The notes beneath the pieces are model-generated. The model was not told the origin of the DNA and searched no databases. It saw only the letters and a program-made list of their open reading frames with translations. From Rhea pennata (lineage: Eukaryota > Chordata > Aves > Rheiformes > Rheidae), in NCBI RefSeq assembly GCF_028389875.1, contig NC_084665.1, forward strand, positions 94,345,435 to 94,409,434: 64,000 nucleotides of DNA, given 5' to 3'. Made by a program: the position numbers and the translations under genes. Shown in pieces: positions 26,001 to 39,370 of the stretch. Position 1 is the first letter of the stretch. Each line of letters starts with the position of its first letter.

Positions 26001-29000
26001 GTCTCTTGCAGGTAAGATTTATGTTCTAAAAATCTGAAGCACTTGAATTTTTAATCAGCACTATGTAAGACTTGTACCCGTATTCACAATATGATCATTC
26101 TAATTTTATTAAACTAATTAATCAATCTTTTCTCCTAGTGTCCATTCCTTCTGAAGAAATATTGACTTTCTTGTTGGCTCATCCTATTTTTAGGAAAACT
26201 GTTTTGTGCAAGAATATAACTATTTTCTCTATTAATCCAGCTTTATTAATTTAAATAACCATAACTGATTATATAAAATACAGGAAACACTATTTCATTT
26301 GTCTGTATGCCTTTTACCAGCATAGTGTAAAGGAAACACCTGTTCCTTTATAGCTACCCAGCTGTAGCTGTCACATGTTGCTTGTATGGTGTTATCAATA
26401 TTAACATACACAGCTGGCATTCCTTCTATTCTGTAATGCATGATTTTGAAATATACCATATGCCAATTAACATCTCATAAATTACCTTGTCACCATCAAC
26501 CTGTATTCATCATTTTGACTTAACCTTTTAATACTATATATCATCTTTTATAAAAAAAGCACCCACTTTCTCCATATTTCACTTTCAAAAGATTTTAAAT
26601 GTACAGTACAAAATCTATTCATACTTTGCCTAAGCACAAAACCCAATGTGGACTAGTATGCAAAAATAATTAAATAAAAAAGGTGGAGTATATATACAAT
26701 GCTCACAGTCTTGAAAACCCAACTCTGCTGCTGTCTAACTGTCAAAGTACTAAAACACCATGTGGGCTTCTTTATTTAGTTTGAAATTTCTTATGTATTG
26801 CAATTTGTCCTCTGCATGTGCCCGAGGAACTGCTCACTTGTGCCGGAGCAGTTCTGAGCTTTACTTGGTCAAAGTCCAGCTTTGGTGCAACAGCCAGCAA
26901 CTTTCCTACCTGAAGTCTCCCAAGAAAGAATCAGGTTGACAGAGCTGCTCGGCTGGTGTCACACCTAAAAGACAGCAGGACAGAGCTGCTCACAGAAAAA
27001 GGTGAATTCCTTGACTACTGTGGTAATTGCTAGTGGTGTCAAGCATTCACTTATCTTCTCTCTCTCCTCACCCTGATAAATCTCATATGCCTTTCTGCAA
27101 GGTGTCACAGAATTAACACAAAAAGTTAAAAAGGTGACTCTGCATCCCTCTGCCTACCCTAACCTCTAAATTGGTGGATAGGATAATCTTCTGATGGACT
27201 ACAGCCAATATGAGGGGCTGAGAAGAATATTGATCATTGATTTTTTCTTAGGACATTCAACTTTGAGTGTATAAAAGAAGTAGGCAACACCACCAAATAG
27301 CTAACCTTTAAAAGAAAAGGGTGAGCCTTGCTCCATTATTAATGGATAATTATAGACACATAGCACAAGGAGATGACTACACACACACACACACATGCAT
27401 AGCAGCCAGATCCAAGAGGAGGCCCTTCCTATAGGTACCTGGAAGGAACCTGTTCTGGAATTTCAAGGCAGTAATTCAAAATACAGCCCTTTAGCCCTCA
27501 ACTCCTGTAGACAGCTAGTCTTAATCAACTCCTTGCTCAGTGCTTTAGCTGTTTTGGATTACATTCTGACATAGCAGACGTTCCTCACACAAAGACTGTT
27601 ATGATTATGTACCTAGCTGTGCTTTGGATTCCCTTGTCAAGAACAAAATTCAAATTACAACATTACAGTATCTCAATATAATACATCAGTATTTAACTCC
27701 TTTATTGGATCTGTTCCTAATTTAGTGACATCTGGCTTAAAGGGAGCTGATTTTACTTCTGGTATAATGCTATTGGCTTCCACAGAAACCAGATGTCCCA
27801 CTTCATTCCAGCCATCCTCAAATTTTGCTAAGTAGCTGGCTAATTCCTAGATCCTTTTGTCATCTCACCTCAGATGCTGGTGAAGGAAAAAGAAACAGCT
27901 GTGATATCTGTGTGATAGCTGTGTGCTTTTGCATTTAGCACCTATTCCAGACATATGGAGAAAATAATTCTCTTTAACAAGCATGGCAGAAGATAATATA
28001 AGGCACTAGCGATACTGATGCTGCAAAAACTCTTGGGGAGCTTTGGTAAAAGGGACTAAACACATTAAAAAATTTGGGGGAATGTTGAGATCCTGTTCTG
28101 TACCAGTTATTCTGCATGAAACAGGCAAAAGGTACTCTTCAAAATCTGCATTCGGCCCGGGATACCTTGTATCTTGTAAACTCTGGTGTAGAGTAGCTGT
28201 TTTACAGATGAGGAATCCCTTTTCAGCTCTTTAAAAAGGCAAATATAGGTTCAAGACTATTAAGGCTGTGGATTCCAAAGCAATGAGAATCAGGAGGTCT
28301 AGACTTTCAGATTTTATCTGCAATATTACTCTGTTTCATTAGTTTTGTGTAACTGCATTCTCCCCTAAATCTTGGTGATTCTACAACCCACCTACTTGAA
28401 TTTTAGGGATCTAGCTATCTTTATCTATGTTCAGGACTCCATTTGGGGTGCCTAGGGCTTCAGTAACAGTTTTGTCTTTTACACACTGATATACCATGTT
28501 GCATCTCCTTCCCCTCTAAGCTTTGCACTACTTTACACATCTCAGGAGGATAAGCCAGAGAGTTCTGATGTAGGCTACTTAGTTTCAGCATGCTATTATT
28601 ATTTTCTGCTCAGCACCTTGATTAGGTTCTGAGTCTCAGACCCTGGCTTTGTTCTAAAGCCTAGTTATTATAATAAACCTTAAGAGTCTTTCATAACTAG
28701 CAGGTGTTTTTCCTTCATATCATTTTTACTATAATGAAGCCTATCCCCATCCTTAAAACCTCAGTATAATTTATCCTTACATTACCATTGTATCTGCTTT
28801 AACAGTCTTGAACACTTTCAGACTTAAGTCCTTCTCATCTTGAATGTTGCTCATCTTCTCTTAAAGCTTTACTCAGTCCTTACAGATCACATATCAAGGG
28901 AGGTGTATTCTCTAATCAAGCAGCTGCATATCATCAACCTCTTCCCTCAGATTTCCTTAGCCTCTGTGGTATTTTTAAATCAAATTAAAACTTTTCTTCC

Positions 29001-32000
29001 TACTTTTAAGGATCCCCAGTGGACTCTCTGATTCATGCATGATTTCATGCACTCTCCTCCATGCTTACTCTATACCTCTGATCTCGCCTTCCCCTCTGTC
29101 TCCTATATTCACACCATTCTACACATCCTTAAGATTTTCTCCATATCTGAGACTCTGGTTTATATTAAAAACTTTACAGTTTAGCCTTTGACACTGAAAC
29201 ACATTTTCCTTTCCCTTTCTCTCTCATCATGCAAGTCCCCTCTCACTAGCTCACTTCTGAAAGTTTTCAAATCTAACTTCGAAGTTGCTAAATTCAACCT
29301 CCTATTCTGCTCTTTGTCATAGCTATATGAAAGAACTTTTCTACTGGCATATGACTGTTAGGCCACCCAGTAATGTATGTGGCTCTATGCATACGACACA
29401 AGGGTCTGATGTAAAATATGTTCATAACAAAATAAGATATGCATTTTTTTTCCTCATTGCTTAGGTAACTTTGTCTTATTTCCTTTTCTTATTAGTCAGA
29501 GTGAAAATCATAACATGGTATAATAAATCCTCTTACTGTTGCTATCTGAATGATGTGTATAAATCATCCTGCTAGAATAGGTGACATTCACACAGCAAAC
29601 CCGTATGGATTCTATTTACTTATACAGAATTAAAAGCTACAGTGTTTTCAGAACAGCTGAAATGTATTTCTCTGTAGCAACCCTTCAGTTCTACAGAAAT
29701 GCAAGCCATATTTACTTTATTAGACTCCTGTGATAAACTACATGATATACCCAGTAGTATTTTAAAATTCACCAGACAGCCAATATGGAAGTCCTTTGGG
29801 TCCTGTCTTTTTTTTTTTTTTTTTTTAATCCACTCCTCCTAACTTCACTGAGAGTTTGGGATATGCAATAAATGTAAAGTGGGTCTTAAACAGCATGGTG
29901 GTTTTACACATTACAGTGTAAAAACCTGACAGTGATTTCTTATCACTGGTAATTAGGTGAGCTCTTGTGCATGTATTTCACTGTAACTTGCATGCATACT
30001 TCATTATCAAATCTTGAGTTTTCATTATCATATGCGGCAACAGTTTTGTTATGAAATTATAGTTTGTTAGGATTTAGAATACAAAATAAGCATAATTTAT
30101 ATGTTTACTGACTGCTGTGCAGATGAAATTAGAATAAAAAGCAGAGAAAATATTTTCACAGGAAATGAAGTTGTAAAATAATTCTAATGGGGAAAGTATT
30201 CCAGTTTTAAAATGTTTGAGAAGAACACACAGGTTTTAGTAGTGTTTTTGAAAAAAGAGTTGTTTATTCTACGGGACAGGAAAATTCATGGTTTTTATTT
30301 CTTCTTTGATTTTGTTTTAAGGAAAAAATAGTAATTATGAGAGAGAACTACTTAGCAATAGGCCTGCCTCTTTTAAATTGCCAGATTGCATTTTTGCCTC
30401 TGGTGTTGATTCACTGTTGTGTCACACGGGGACAAAATGCCCCAGCTCGGAGAAATATTGGCCTGATTTAAGCCCCTTACAGTTCAGCTACCTTCTGTGC
30501 TGCTACCTTCTTCAACTACCTACCTGTAGGAGCAGCAGACGGTAACATGCACAGTCCAGTGTATTCGTGTACAACAGCCTGTAACCTCTTCTTCTCCTAT
30601 CATCAACAAATAGCTGTTTTTTTTAACATCTTCCACTTGACATACAGGATGGGAACTAGCTGTGATGATTTGCTGCAGCTTTGGTACTTGTCAAGGAGTG
30701 CAAGAGGAGTTTGCAATCAGAGGTGATAGATCTGCTTCCTCCTCAGGGTCAGTATGAGCCACAACCACCTCCGTTTTAGTTTGTTCTGCAGATTTGCTGC
30801 AGCACTATCTTCTCCACTACCTCCAAAGTCTTTCCATCTCCTTACTTTCTCAAACCCAACTTCCACAGAGACATTAATGGTGAGAAGTTTATGACAGAAA
30901 CAAAAAAAAAGGAAATAGGTGCAGAGAAAATGGAACTAAACCACAGATCAAATGCAGACTGAGTTATCAACATGGTAAAGCATTTAAAAACTTGAGAATA
31001 CAGATATCTGATGTGTAAGACATTAGTAAACTAAGATTATTGAAGTAGGATTCCAGTAACCATGGAATTTAAAGAATCCTAGTAAAAGTTTTGAAACAAA
31101 GACATTATGCTTATTTGATAAAGATTTCCTTTGTGAGACTGACTGTATTTTATCGTATGTATTTTAAGATATAATCCTGTTATGAGGTAAAAAAGTTAAA
31201 TGAAACTAAATGAATAAATGAGTTTCCTTGCTGAAAATCCCAACACTAACTTAATGTAAATAAAATTAAATGATTTTTTTTCAATGGCCATACATGGTTG
31301 GAATGTAACAAATGCATAGATATGTAGGAGTACTGCTGAGATTCTGCCTTGCATGGAAAGGTAATTTTTTGTGGAACGCCCCCTTGTTCCTATGGTATTC
31401 AACACATTCACTCAATGGAAAAATGGTTTACTAGCTGACAAGTGTATTATGTACACACTTACTACAATAATGGAGATGGTAAAGCCATTAATCCTAAATT
31501 CATTTTTGATGTAATAAAACTCCTTAAACTACTCATCAGTTACGAGTCTGTCAAATCCTAAATTCCTGATGTTACTGCAATATAAACAAAACATTCAAAA
31601 AAGCCATGTGTTTCTTGTGGAAGACAATAAAAACTTTATCAATGTTTTTAGTTTGCAATGCTTCCTAATGTTCATACTTATATGGAGATCTTGGTCCTTT
31701 CGTTACTTGTTTCACTGCATTAATCAATAGAATGTTTTCCCTGTAAAACACTAACATCAGTTTTGCAATCACTCTAAAGTACTTCATTTGTAACACTGCA
31801 AAGTACAACAAAAAAAGATTATTTGTTCTACTACAAAACCTTTTCACTGTAGTAAAAAGGCCAATTGATTAAGCTTTTCTGATTTCTATCACTAAATTTG
31901 TTCCTATCGCAGTCTGCTGAAGTAAAAATGTCACTCTTTCAAAGTGGATGAGTTTTGCTCTAATAATCATAATACAACCCAGGTGGCATATGTTGGAAAT

Positions 32001-33829
32001 GTTTGGAACCAAAAATTAAATAAGCCTTTTGAAGATTATTATTTTCCCCAGGTTGAATGCATACAGGATTAAGAAATAAGATGTTGATGATAAGTGCATT
32101 TTCTAAGACTAGGAAGAAAAAAATTTGAGAGAAAAAGACTTTTCTTACTTTTGTCTGAGTTTTCCAAATACATTTCAATATTATCAAGAAAATATGCCCA
32201 CTGCTTACCCTGCATCATCTGATCCCCAGCACTGTCAAAAGAGGAGCCTTAGAATTTAGAAATAAACATAAGGTTTGATTACCACTGATGCACAAATAAT
32301 CTTTAGATCTTATTTTTAGATCCTATTTTTAAATTCAGATGTTAGTTTGTGAACCTAAACTGAAACATTATTTTCGTTTTGTGAATTTACACCATGTGAA
32401 ATTATTCCAAACCCAGTCTAGAATGAGAAAATTTATGCAATTTAAATACAGTTTAGACCATATAATCTACTGCAAACTTTTGAAAGAATATTTTATGTTT
32501 ATCTACAAATTATTCCAAGTCCTTCAACTACCACACTGTTAGAGAAACGTAATGTCATACAATGCTTCTGGGGAACAGTTTAAGTATTACCTTCAAGTAA
32601 ATAACTGTTCTTAGTTGTACAGAAAACCAAGTACCAGAACACTCCTTCCTTTCCCAGGATATGATTTTTTGTCTCAGCCTACCGAAGGTCTTTCTCTGTC
32701 TTCATGTCAGGCAGGCATCTGCTGTCTCTGCTATTAATGTTCTTCTGATTTTCTATGTTTTTAAGACAGAGTCAAAGGCATTTGTATTTTTTTGAAGGCA
32801 AACGTGGCGCTACACTGCCACAGTGCTTGCTGCTTGTCCGGCAGGGGTAGTGATGCCTTATTCCCTTGGTAAACACACCTCAGGAACTGGTGGTGAGAGT
32901 CAGGACTGCCCCTTCTCAGCCCGAATGACTTGAGCTCACAGAGGTCAGCTTACAACAAGTCATCATCAAACAATGTTAAGAGGAGACAGTATCATATACT
33001 TCTGATGTATTTCTGATTTCTTATTTCACAAAGAATATGAACTATGTTGCAAATATATTTTTAATTGCATGCCCTTCTACAACAAGTTTACAACCCACGG
33101 AATGAAGCACCTATAGAAAGTTTCTGCACTTAGTTCCCACGTATTTTCATAAATACCTTAGAGCATGACTCAAATGTTAACAAGAAAACACCACAGCTTA
33201 CAAGGACTATACAATTAACACAACAGTAAAGGATCAAAGCACATATTAAAATAAAATTAAAGTAGTGATATCTCATTCATACCAAAATGCTATTGCATGC
33301 ATAATTTCATGAAAATCCTATTTAATTTCACTGTATTTTTACAAATTCAGAAATATCTACTATGGAAGGATAATAAATCAGAACATTTTACGAGTGTTTC
33401 CCATAAACTTGTCACATGGTGTCAGGAGTAATATATCAGGAGAACATCACAGAATTGTTTCAGTGCTCAAGATTGTGTTAGGCCAGGTCTCCAGATTCTT
33501 ATGTTTTCATTCTTAAAGGAAAAAAAGAATACTATAGCTCTGAGTTTCTCAAAAAGCATAAACAAGCCAAAGTGCATGCATAATACAGGGAAAAATACAG
33601 TTAGAAGATGTATCAATTTGCGCTCTCATGGAGTTTCTTGAAAGTAAAAACACATCTATTGATAGTTGCCCCTGGCAAGTTAGCACTGTTTCAAAATGCT
33701 AATTAGGAATACTGTTACCTTGTTTGAATTGCATATAGTGAAAGAAGCACAGTTTTGTGCAGTCTGAATAAACCATCGAGAGCTGGGTAAAGGAAAACTG
33801 TAGCAAGTTTTACTAAATGGTCAGAGAGG
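23031..33829. other. Intergenic gene-poor stretch, no gene recognised
   Basis: Nearly 11 kb of AT-rich sequence with no recognised gene or LINE. It holds an (AC)n microsatellite near 27379-27395 and a 17-base poly-T at about 29811-29827. The longest frames (25149-25535 and 23500-23703) have no domain, no suitable splice context and no familiar motifs. Confidence 0.55.
27379..27395. repeat. (AC)n microsatellite
   Basis: About eight uninterrupted AC dinucleotides. This is a short simple repeat with no gene association visible. Confidence 0.9.
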
Positions 33830-34109
33830 GTTTTCCATCAAGGATCACTTGTTGGACCAAACTTATTTATTAATATAAATACTTTCATAAATAAAGGAAA
33901 ATGATAATGAATCTAATGGATTACAGACATGAAGTTGGGAAGTACTGTCAAAAGAGAAAAGGTTCAGAATAATGTATCACAATTAGTAGAAGAGAGCAGG
34001 CTATGCACTTGGAACTTAATGTGTCACAAATGGAGCTAATCAGCTAAAAGCCACAGAAGAAGAGGAAGTGACAAGAGTATGGATTCATTGATAGGATAAA
34101 TGAACTGTC
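33830..34109 (+). mobile_element. Old CR1/L3-like LINE remnant, left half of a split copy
   Basis: Plus-strand sequence resembling the RT part of a CR1-clade LINE. The segment 'aaggatcacttgttggacc' (about 33840-33858) is followed by 'tatttattaatataaatac', the position of the LFNIFIND-type block. A stretch near 34000-34095 corresponds to the region with CHLGLN and ATEEG. Many substitutions and indels show an old copy. Homology stops at about 34109, where the SINE-like insertion begins, and picks up again after about 34305. Confidence 0.6.
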
Positions 34110-34304
34110 AATCATAAAACTGGTAAGGTTGGAAGGGACCTCTGGAGATCATCTAGTCCAACCCCCCTGCTCAAGCAGGGTGACCTACAGCATGTTAGAC
34201 AGGGCTGCAGCAACAAGGACCCCCCCTTGCTGAAGCCCAGGCTTGAACCAGAGACCTTTAGATCTTCAGTCTAATGCTCTTCTAGCTGAGCTATTTCAGC
34301 CCCC
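34110..34304 (-). mobile_element. Composite tRNA-Phe/CR1-tail SINE-like element
   Basis: Read on the minus strand this is a compact unit of about 190 bp. It consists of a 73-nt tRNA-Phe(GAA)-like head (34300 to 34228), a short G-rich linker (34227 to about 34211), and a CR1 3' tail (about 34210 to 34110). The tail contains GCAGCCCTGTCTAACATGCT, the AGCAGGGGGGTTGGAC segment, GATGATCTCCAGAGGTCCCT and a terminal TTTTATGATT repeat remnant. Head and tail share orientation. An older CR1 of opposite orientation resumes on both sides, so head and tail appear to have arrived as one insertion. I see no clear target-site duplication, which is common for CR1-mediated insertions. Passerine birds are known to have CR1-tailed, tRNA-derived SINEs, but I cannot say whether this copy belongs to a named family. 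Confidence 0.75.
34228..34300 (-). pseudogene. tRNA-Phe(GAA)-like sequence forming the SINE head
   Basis: Exactly 73 nt on the minus strand, beginning GCTGAAATAG and ending GCTTCAGCA. The D stem GCTC/GAGC is perfect, and so is the anticodon stem TTAGA/TCTAA. The anticodon loop CTGAAGA reads GAA (Phe). The acceptor stem pairs at six of seven positions, with an A-C mismatch at the seventh. The T stem (TCTGG/CTGGG) relies on several G-T pairs. The internal Pol III promoter is present as an A box (TAGCTCAGCTAG) and a B box (GGTTCAAGCC). The weak T stem, the acceptor mismatch and the directly attached CR1 tail argue against a working tRNA gene and for a tRNA-derived retroposon head. Confidence 0.8.
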
Positions 34305-34460
34305 TATTACTTTTCATCAACAACATGGTGAAACCACATTTGGAATGCTGTGCACACACTGGATTGCAGATGTTTGAGAAAGATGAGCTCCAGCTATAAC
34401 AATGCAAGTAAAGGGCTGTTTGGGTAGTAGGAGGAGGAAGAGCTTTTCCGCAAGAGGTCA
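34305..34460 (+). mobile_element. Old CR1/L3-like LINE remnant, right half of a split copy
   Basis: After the insertion the plus strand resumes with 'ggtgaaaccacatttggaat' followed by 'gctgtgc' at about 34328-34354. This is the CR1-family region encoding the VRPHLEYC motif. Degenerate sequence continues to about 34460. Together with 33830-34109 it represents one old copy, broken at the position of the SINE-like element. Confidence 0.6.
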
Positions 34461-37400
34461 ATGTCTATGCTATTGTAGGTTTATTTTAAGGTTTCAGAAA
34501 AAGCACATTTTGCATTTGGAGCAAAGGGTGGTGAAGATTTCTGATAGTCATTAACTCTACTGAAGGAATTCATCTTGAACAAGCATTTCAGAATACCCTG
34601 TTCCTGGCATAGAGAGAAAGCTCCTTAGTGCCTAAGCTGTAGAGATAGTCACTGTGTCACTCAGAGGCTCAGGAAGGTATTTAGAGTTTGAGTGCAGGCC
34701 ATTTAGAGGTAAAGGCTTTGACTCTAAGTTCTGAGGGAAGTCCATATATTGTGTATCTTTTAACTTTCATATCTTCCTCAAGAAATGCCACACCTTATCA
34801 CATACTAGTCACAACGCACTGGAAGTTCCTGACTGATGCAATGAACCATGTATCTATAAAGATCTCTCAGCCTTTATTTAACCATGGTACAGCTTCCCCT
34901 CAAAACTCGCCACTTTTTCTCACTAGCTTTTCATTACTGACTGTCTTTTTAGTTGATTTGGGGGAGATAAAAGCAGTAATTTAGAAGAATGACTTCATTA
35001 ACTAAGTTATTGGTTGAGTTATTGACAAACTTGGAGCTAATGATGTAATTTGAAATAACTCTCTTTATGGATATTCTCTGTATGGATTTTGATTTAAAGG
35101 AGGAAGTGAGTAGAGAAAAACGTAACTATTACTAGGGCTAAATTACTGTAAATTGTTCAGCTAATTGAAAATAAATAACGAATAAATCAACTGAAAGATT
35201 GAATCAATAGACCAATGAGTTGACAAAAACGTTCTCCTCAATCATGAAATTATCAAGTCACTGAGATAATACAGAGGATAAACAAATAATGAGACTAATA
35301 TAGGAAAAAATGTCTTTTTTAAATTATGCAATGAGGGACTGCTGGAAGATGTAGTATTCATTACTTAAGAAAACAACCAAAATACTGACCCTCCAATCCT
35401 TTCTTATCTATTAACTAATGCTCTGTCTGCCACCATAGCCTTAACAGTTAAAAGACTTGAATGTCCATTCCTAATTTAGCTCAGAGAGTTCACCTAAAAG
35501 GGCAGTGAGATAAACTTAGCTAATTGTGGAGAAATAGATTAAAGTAATTTCACTTAATTCAAATGCTAAAATCTCATTACTGCTCAAATGACTTTTTACT
35601 CATGCTTCACTCACAGAAATTAACAGATGACTTAAAAATAGATGACTTAAAAATAGCTTTATTGAAAACTTTACAGAGCAGCCCTAGTAACATTTCTTTC
35701 ATCTCAGTTAAACATATTTAAAAGGCTAACTTTGGAAAAGGGAATGTTCAGGTCAAGTAGACTTTTTAGGTCTGCAACTCTACTTCAGTACCCTTAATCT
35801 CAATGGGAGTTGTCAGGCATACAGTTTGGGAACAAATGAGAGGAAGACTTTGAGGCCAAAAGAGAAGTGTAGCAAGAAAAAGCAGCTGACACAGGAACTG
35901 CATAGTCGTGGCCAGAACAAGCCAAGGCCAAGAAAATGAGAAAAGAATGCCTAAAGAGCAAAACAAGAAAGTGTTCAGAGGCTGAGCTGAAGACTGGGAA
36001 CCAGAAAGTCAACTTTCTACTAGTCTATGTTGTACCAGGAAAGGGGCTCATCCAAAAAGTATGTATGACTGCTGGAGCGGGACCCAAGGATACTAGGAGA
36101 TACCAGAAGACACAATTTAAACCCTAATATCAGAGTCTTACAGACATGGGAAGTAAACTTCCTGAGAAATTTACTATGATCGTTGCTCAGAGACTGACAC
36201 TCCAATATGTAACCTCATTTCAAAATTAATGCTCACTTCAATCAGACTCAAAAAATACGTCCCTAGTAACTGCAGTTCCTTACGATGTGGTCACTCTGTG
36301 AGTGTGCTTATATTCCATTCAAATTATTCAAGAATGATTCAGGTTTTAATTTTTAATTTCAGTTTTATGGTGTCTTCAAGGACAGGAATGCCCTATTCAT
36401 AAATGGAAAGGGTGGAGCTCATCTCACACTATCTCATCCTGAGAATCCTAGAGTTAAGAATGTCTGAAGGATTCTAGGAAAAGAAGGGAGTATGAATGTG
36501 CTGAATAACTATTTTATTTTTATATACCTTTGAGGGGTTGCCTGTATGCACATTTAGACTATGGATGACTCATAACTAATCCCTGCAGATCAGTTACCTG
36601 GGGATAGGTCTCAGAGTCCTACCAAAAATCAAAGAATACAGGCCCAAACTACCCAGTGCTTACCAGTCACCCATGCCACTGAGATACTACAATACTTGAT
36701 AACCTGCATGTTGGTAGAGGTAGTAATTTGGTATCTAACAGTAATTGCAACACTACTACTGACACTTTCCTTATCAGTACTACTTATATCCAACTGTTTG
36801 TATTGATTGAACTTTTATTGAATTCCAAAGACAGCTGAAGAGTCTCCATCATGGTAGTCTCATACTGGATATTGATACATCTCATTTATCTAGCTTATGA
36901 GTCTCAACAGGGAGATAATCATATATTTAGCTTTCCCAATTATTAGCAAAAACAACCTTGGGGATTGTCTCTTGTGGGGTCATGCAAAACCCTTTTTACA
37001 AAGAAAATGTTGAAGAATTGTTCCACTTCTGGGATATGAAGTTCTGGGTAGATCACAATTAGACTAGCTCTCTGAAATAGATAAATCTCAGAAACTGCAG
37101 GGATCCCACATATACTGGATCTTTACAGATAGGGGACTGTAGAACTCAAACTTGTTTTTACCTTTCTGGTGATGCTATCAAAAGCAGAAAGACATCTAAT
37201 AAACAGATTACTAAGGGCTTGTAAAATGGGCTCCTGAAGACTATATTCTTCCTTATTTCTTGAGAAAGATCCCCAGAAAAGAGAAGCTGTGAAACAGCAA
37301 AGGCAAAACACGCATAATGCAGCCTCAGGTGATATGATTCATGAATTCATGGAAGCATACGGAAAAGCCCTTGGAACTAGGCTAACCAGAGAAATTGAGG

Positions 37401-39049
37401 GAACTGGAATCTACTTGTATCAGGTCATTCATTAAGGGAATGACCTCTAAGGGGCTTTCAAGATTTAGCATCAGAGAACTTTATTGCTACCAAAAGATAT
37501 AACACATTCCAGACAAGGAACTGAAGGCTTCCAGTCTCCAGCACTAGCATACTTGGAGGACAGATCCAGGACCTGATAGTGCAGTCATTTCTCGAGGTTA
37601 GTCTCATTTTCCTGAGATGTTCTTTAGCAATAGAAACAACTAACGTAGTCAGTGTATTCAGCCATTGCGTAGCTGGAAATTGGTGGTTGATGATGAAATG
37701 ACAAAAACAAATGAAAACATTAAGACCAATACATAAATAAAACCTTCCATGGCCAAAGCAAACCAGTAAGTGATGAAAGAGAAGCTATATTAACAGGAAC
37801 AGAACTGCTGGCTATAAAATATTCCATCTATTCTGAACAGCTGAACAGAAAGGGAAATGAAAATCATCATGCATTTTGCATCCCTTATTAATGATGTTCT
37901 TCCACAGATCATCAAAGGCAGGAATGTTTGGGCAATAAGCTATGAATATCTCAAAGGTGAACAAGCCTTCAGTGTGAAAAATTTGGTATATGCACACCCA
38001 GAATTTCAATGTGTCTGTGGACTACCTATTAGAATTTGAAATGCCACTTTACATAACTTTAATATCAGGATTTATCAAGAGTATTGGAGTTAAGCCTGAA
38101 CATGGATTAATATATCGTATTTGCCTTCTGGACATCACCCTCTAAATTCAAAGCATTTTTAAGGTTAAAAATTTGCAACAAGAAACTACTTTATAATTAC
38201 AACAGCTGCTGTTATGCCTATTTTCCTAACTCTGGCACATTGCTGAGTTAAATTTAAATTTAGATTCAAAGTTATTCAGTGTATAAACTTATCTTTTTAC
38301 TATGCTGTAAATTCCATGTTCATCTATGGTGCTGTCTAGTAAGAGATGACAATTGAGAAGAATAAATAAGCATATGAGTGAAGTTGTGTAGAAGTCTATT
38401 TTACTACTGAAGTTATTATGTACTCACTGACCTCTTCCACTTCTATTCTGTCTAGAGTTTAAAGTAGGAACTGGTCTGCTTCATCCCCCAAAGAAGACAA
38501 GACTAGCCAAAATAGTAGACTTTTCAGTTCAAACCTGAAATGAGAAAGTAAGCATATCTTCAATAGGGACATCTAGGATCCAGCACACTGTTGCAGGGAT
38601 GAGCTACTTCTATTTATTTCCAGGAACACTGGCAAGAAAAAAAAGAAACAAATTCTACCACTTTTGAACAGCGTATTGAACAAACACAGAAGCTTCCTTT
38701 TCCATCCTCCATTTTCTCCACAAAACATGAGGATGCCTAGAAAATAATAAGTGATTTGGCCATTTCCTCTTTGCTAACCTGACTTTATTCTCACTCAATT
38801 TTTACCTGTTCTCATTTCGATGAGTTAAATAGAATTAACACCTCTAATTAATTTGTGCTTCTTTTTGTCTTCAGCTGAAAGCCCAAGTTTCTGACACAGA
38901 GTAAAGCATGACTTAGTTTTGTGTTTTAAAGCACATTTTTTTCAGCAGTTTTTCAGCTAGAGGATGCTCCATCCAACAATTCAGTTCTGCCATGCTGATT
39001 CATGGAAGCAGTCCTGTAAACTCCAGAGTATTACATATGAATCAGAATT
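34461..39049. other. Intergenic, no gene recognised
   Basis: AT-rich sequence without a recognisable gene. A local 15-16-bp tandem duplication is present at 35625-35655 (listed separately). Frames at 34688-34984, 35766-36012 and 37123-37311 have no identifiable domains. Confidence 0.55.
35625..35655. repeat. Tandem duplication of a 16-bp unit
   Basis: The unit AGATGACTTAAAAAT occurs twice in direct succession, a recent-looking local duplication with no visible function. Confidence 0.85.
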
Positions 39050-39370
39050 GAAGAATCAGATAAAAAAATTAACTTCTTCTTTTATATATTTAAAAATTAT
39101 TATCATGGCTCCCTTAAGTCTTTTCTTAATCAGCCTAAACAATCCAAATTTTCCAGCATTCTCCCGGAAGTCATAGTTATATCTCCAGTCATTAGTAAGT
39201 TAAAACAAAAAGCCTCTCTGCTGCTGGTCCTCATTCTTCTTGTGGCCTTACAGTATCAGGATGTAGAGGAATGACTTCATGTTTTGAAAGTTACATTCCT
39301 CTTACACACTTCAATATCATGTTCAGCATTTCTGCAACAGTATAGTATTGTGTACAGCTTGTTTTTCTGG
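39050..39370 (-). mobile_element. Old CR1/L3-like LINE remnant
   Basis: Antisense CR1/L3 landmarks: 'attatcatggctcccttaag' at about 39098-39117, then 'cagcctaaacaatccaaatt' at about 39131-39150. Further right, 'caatatcatgttcagcattt' followed by 'ctgcaacagtatag' at about 39310-39345 matches another conserved segment of the same family. No frame is open over a useful length. Confidence 0.65.

Noticed and set aside
34228..34300. A functional nuclear tRNA-Phe gene
   Set aside because: The T stem depends on several G-T pairs, the acceptor stem has an A-C mismatch, the 3' side runs straight into a CR1 tail with no Pol III T-run terminator, and the unit is nested in an old LINE.
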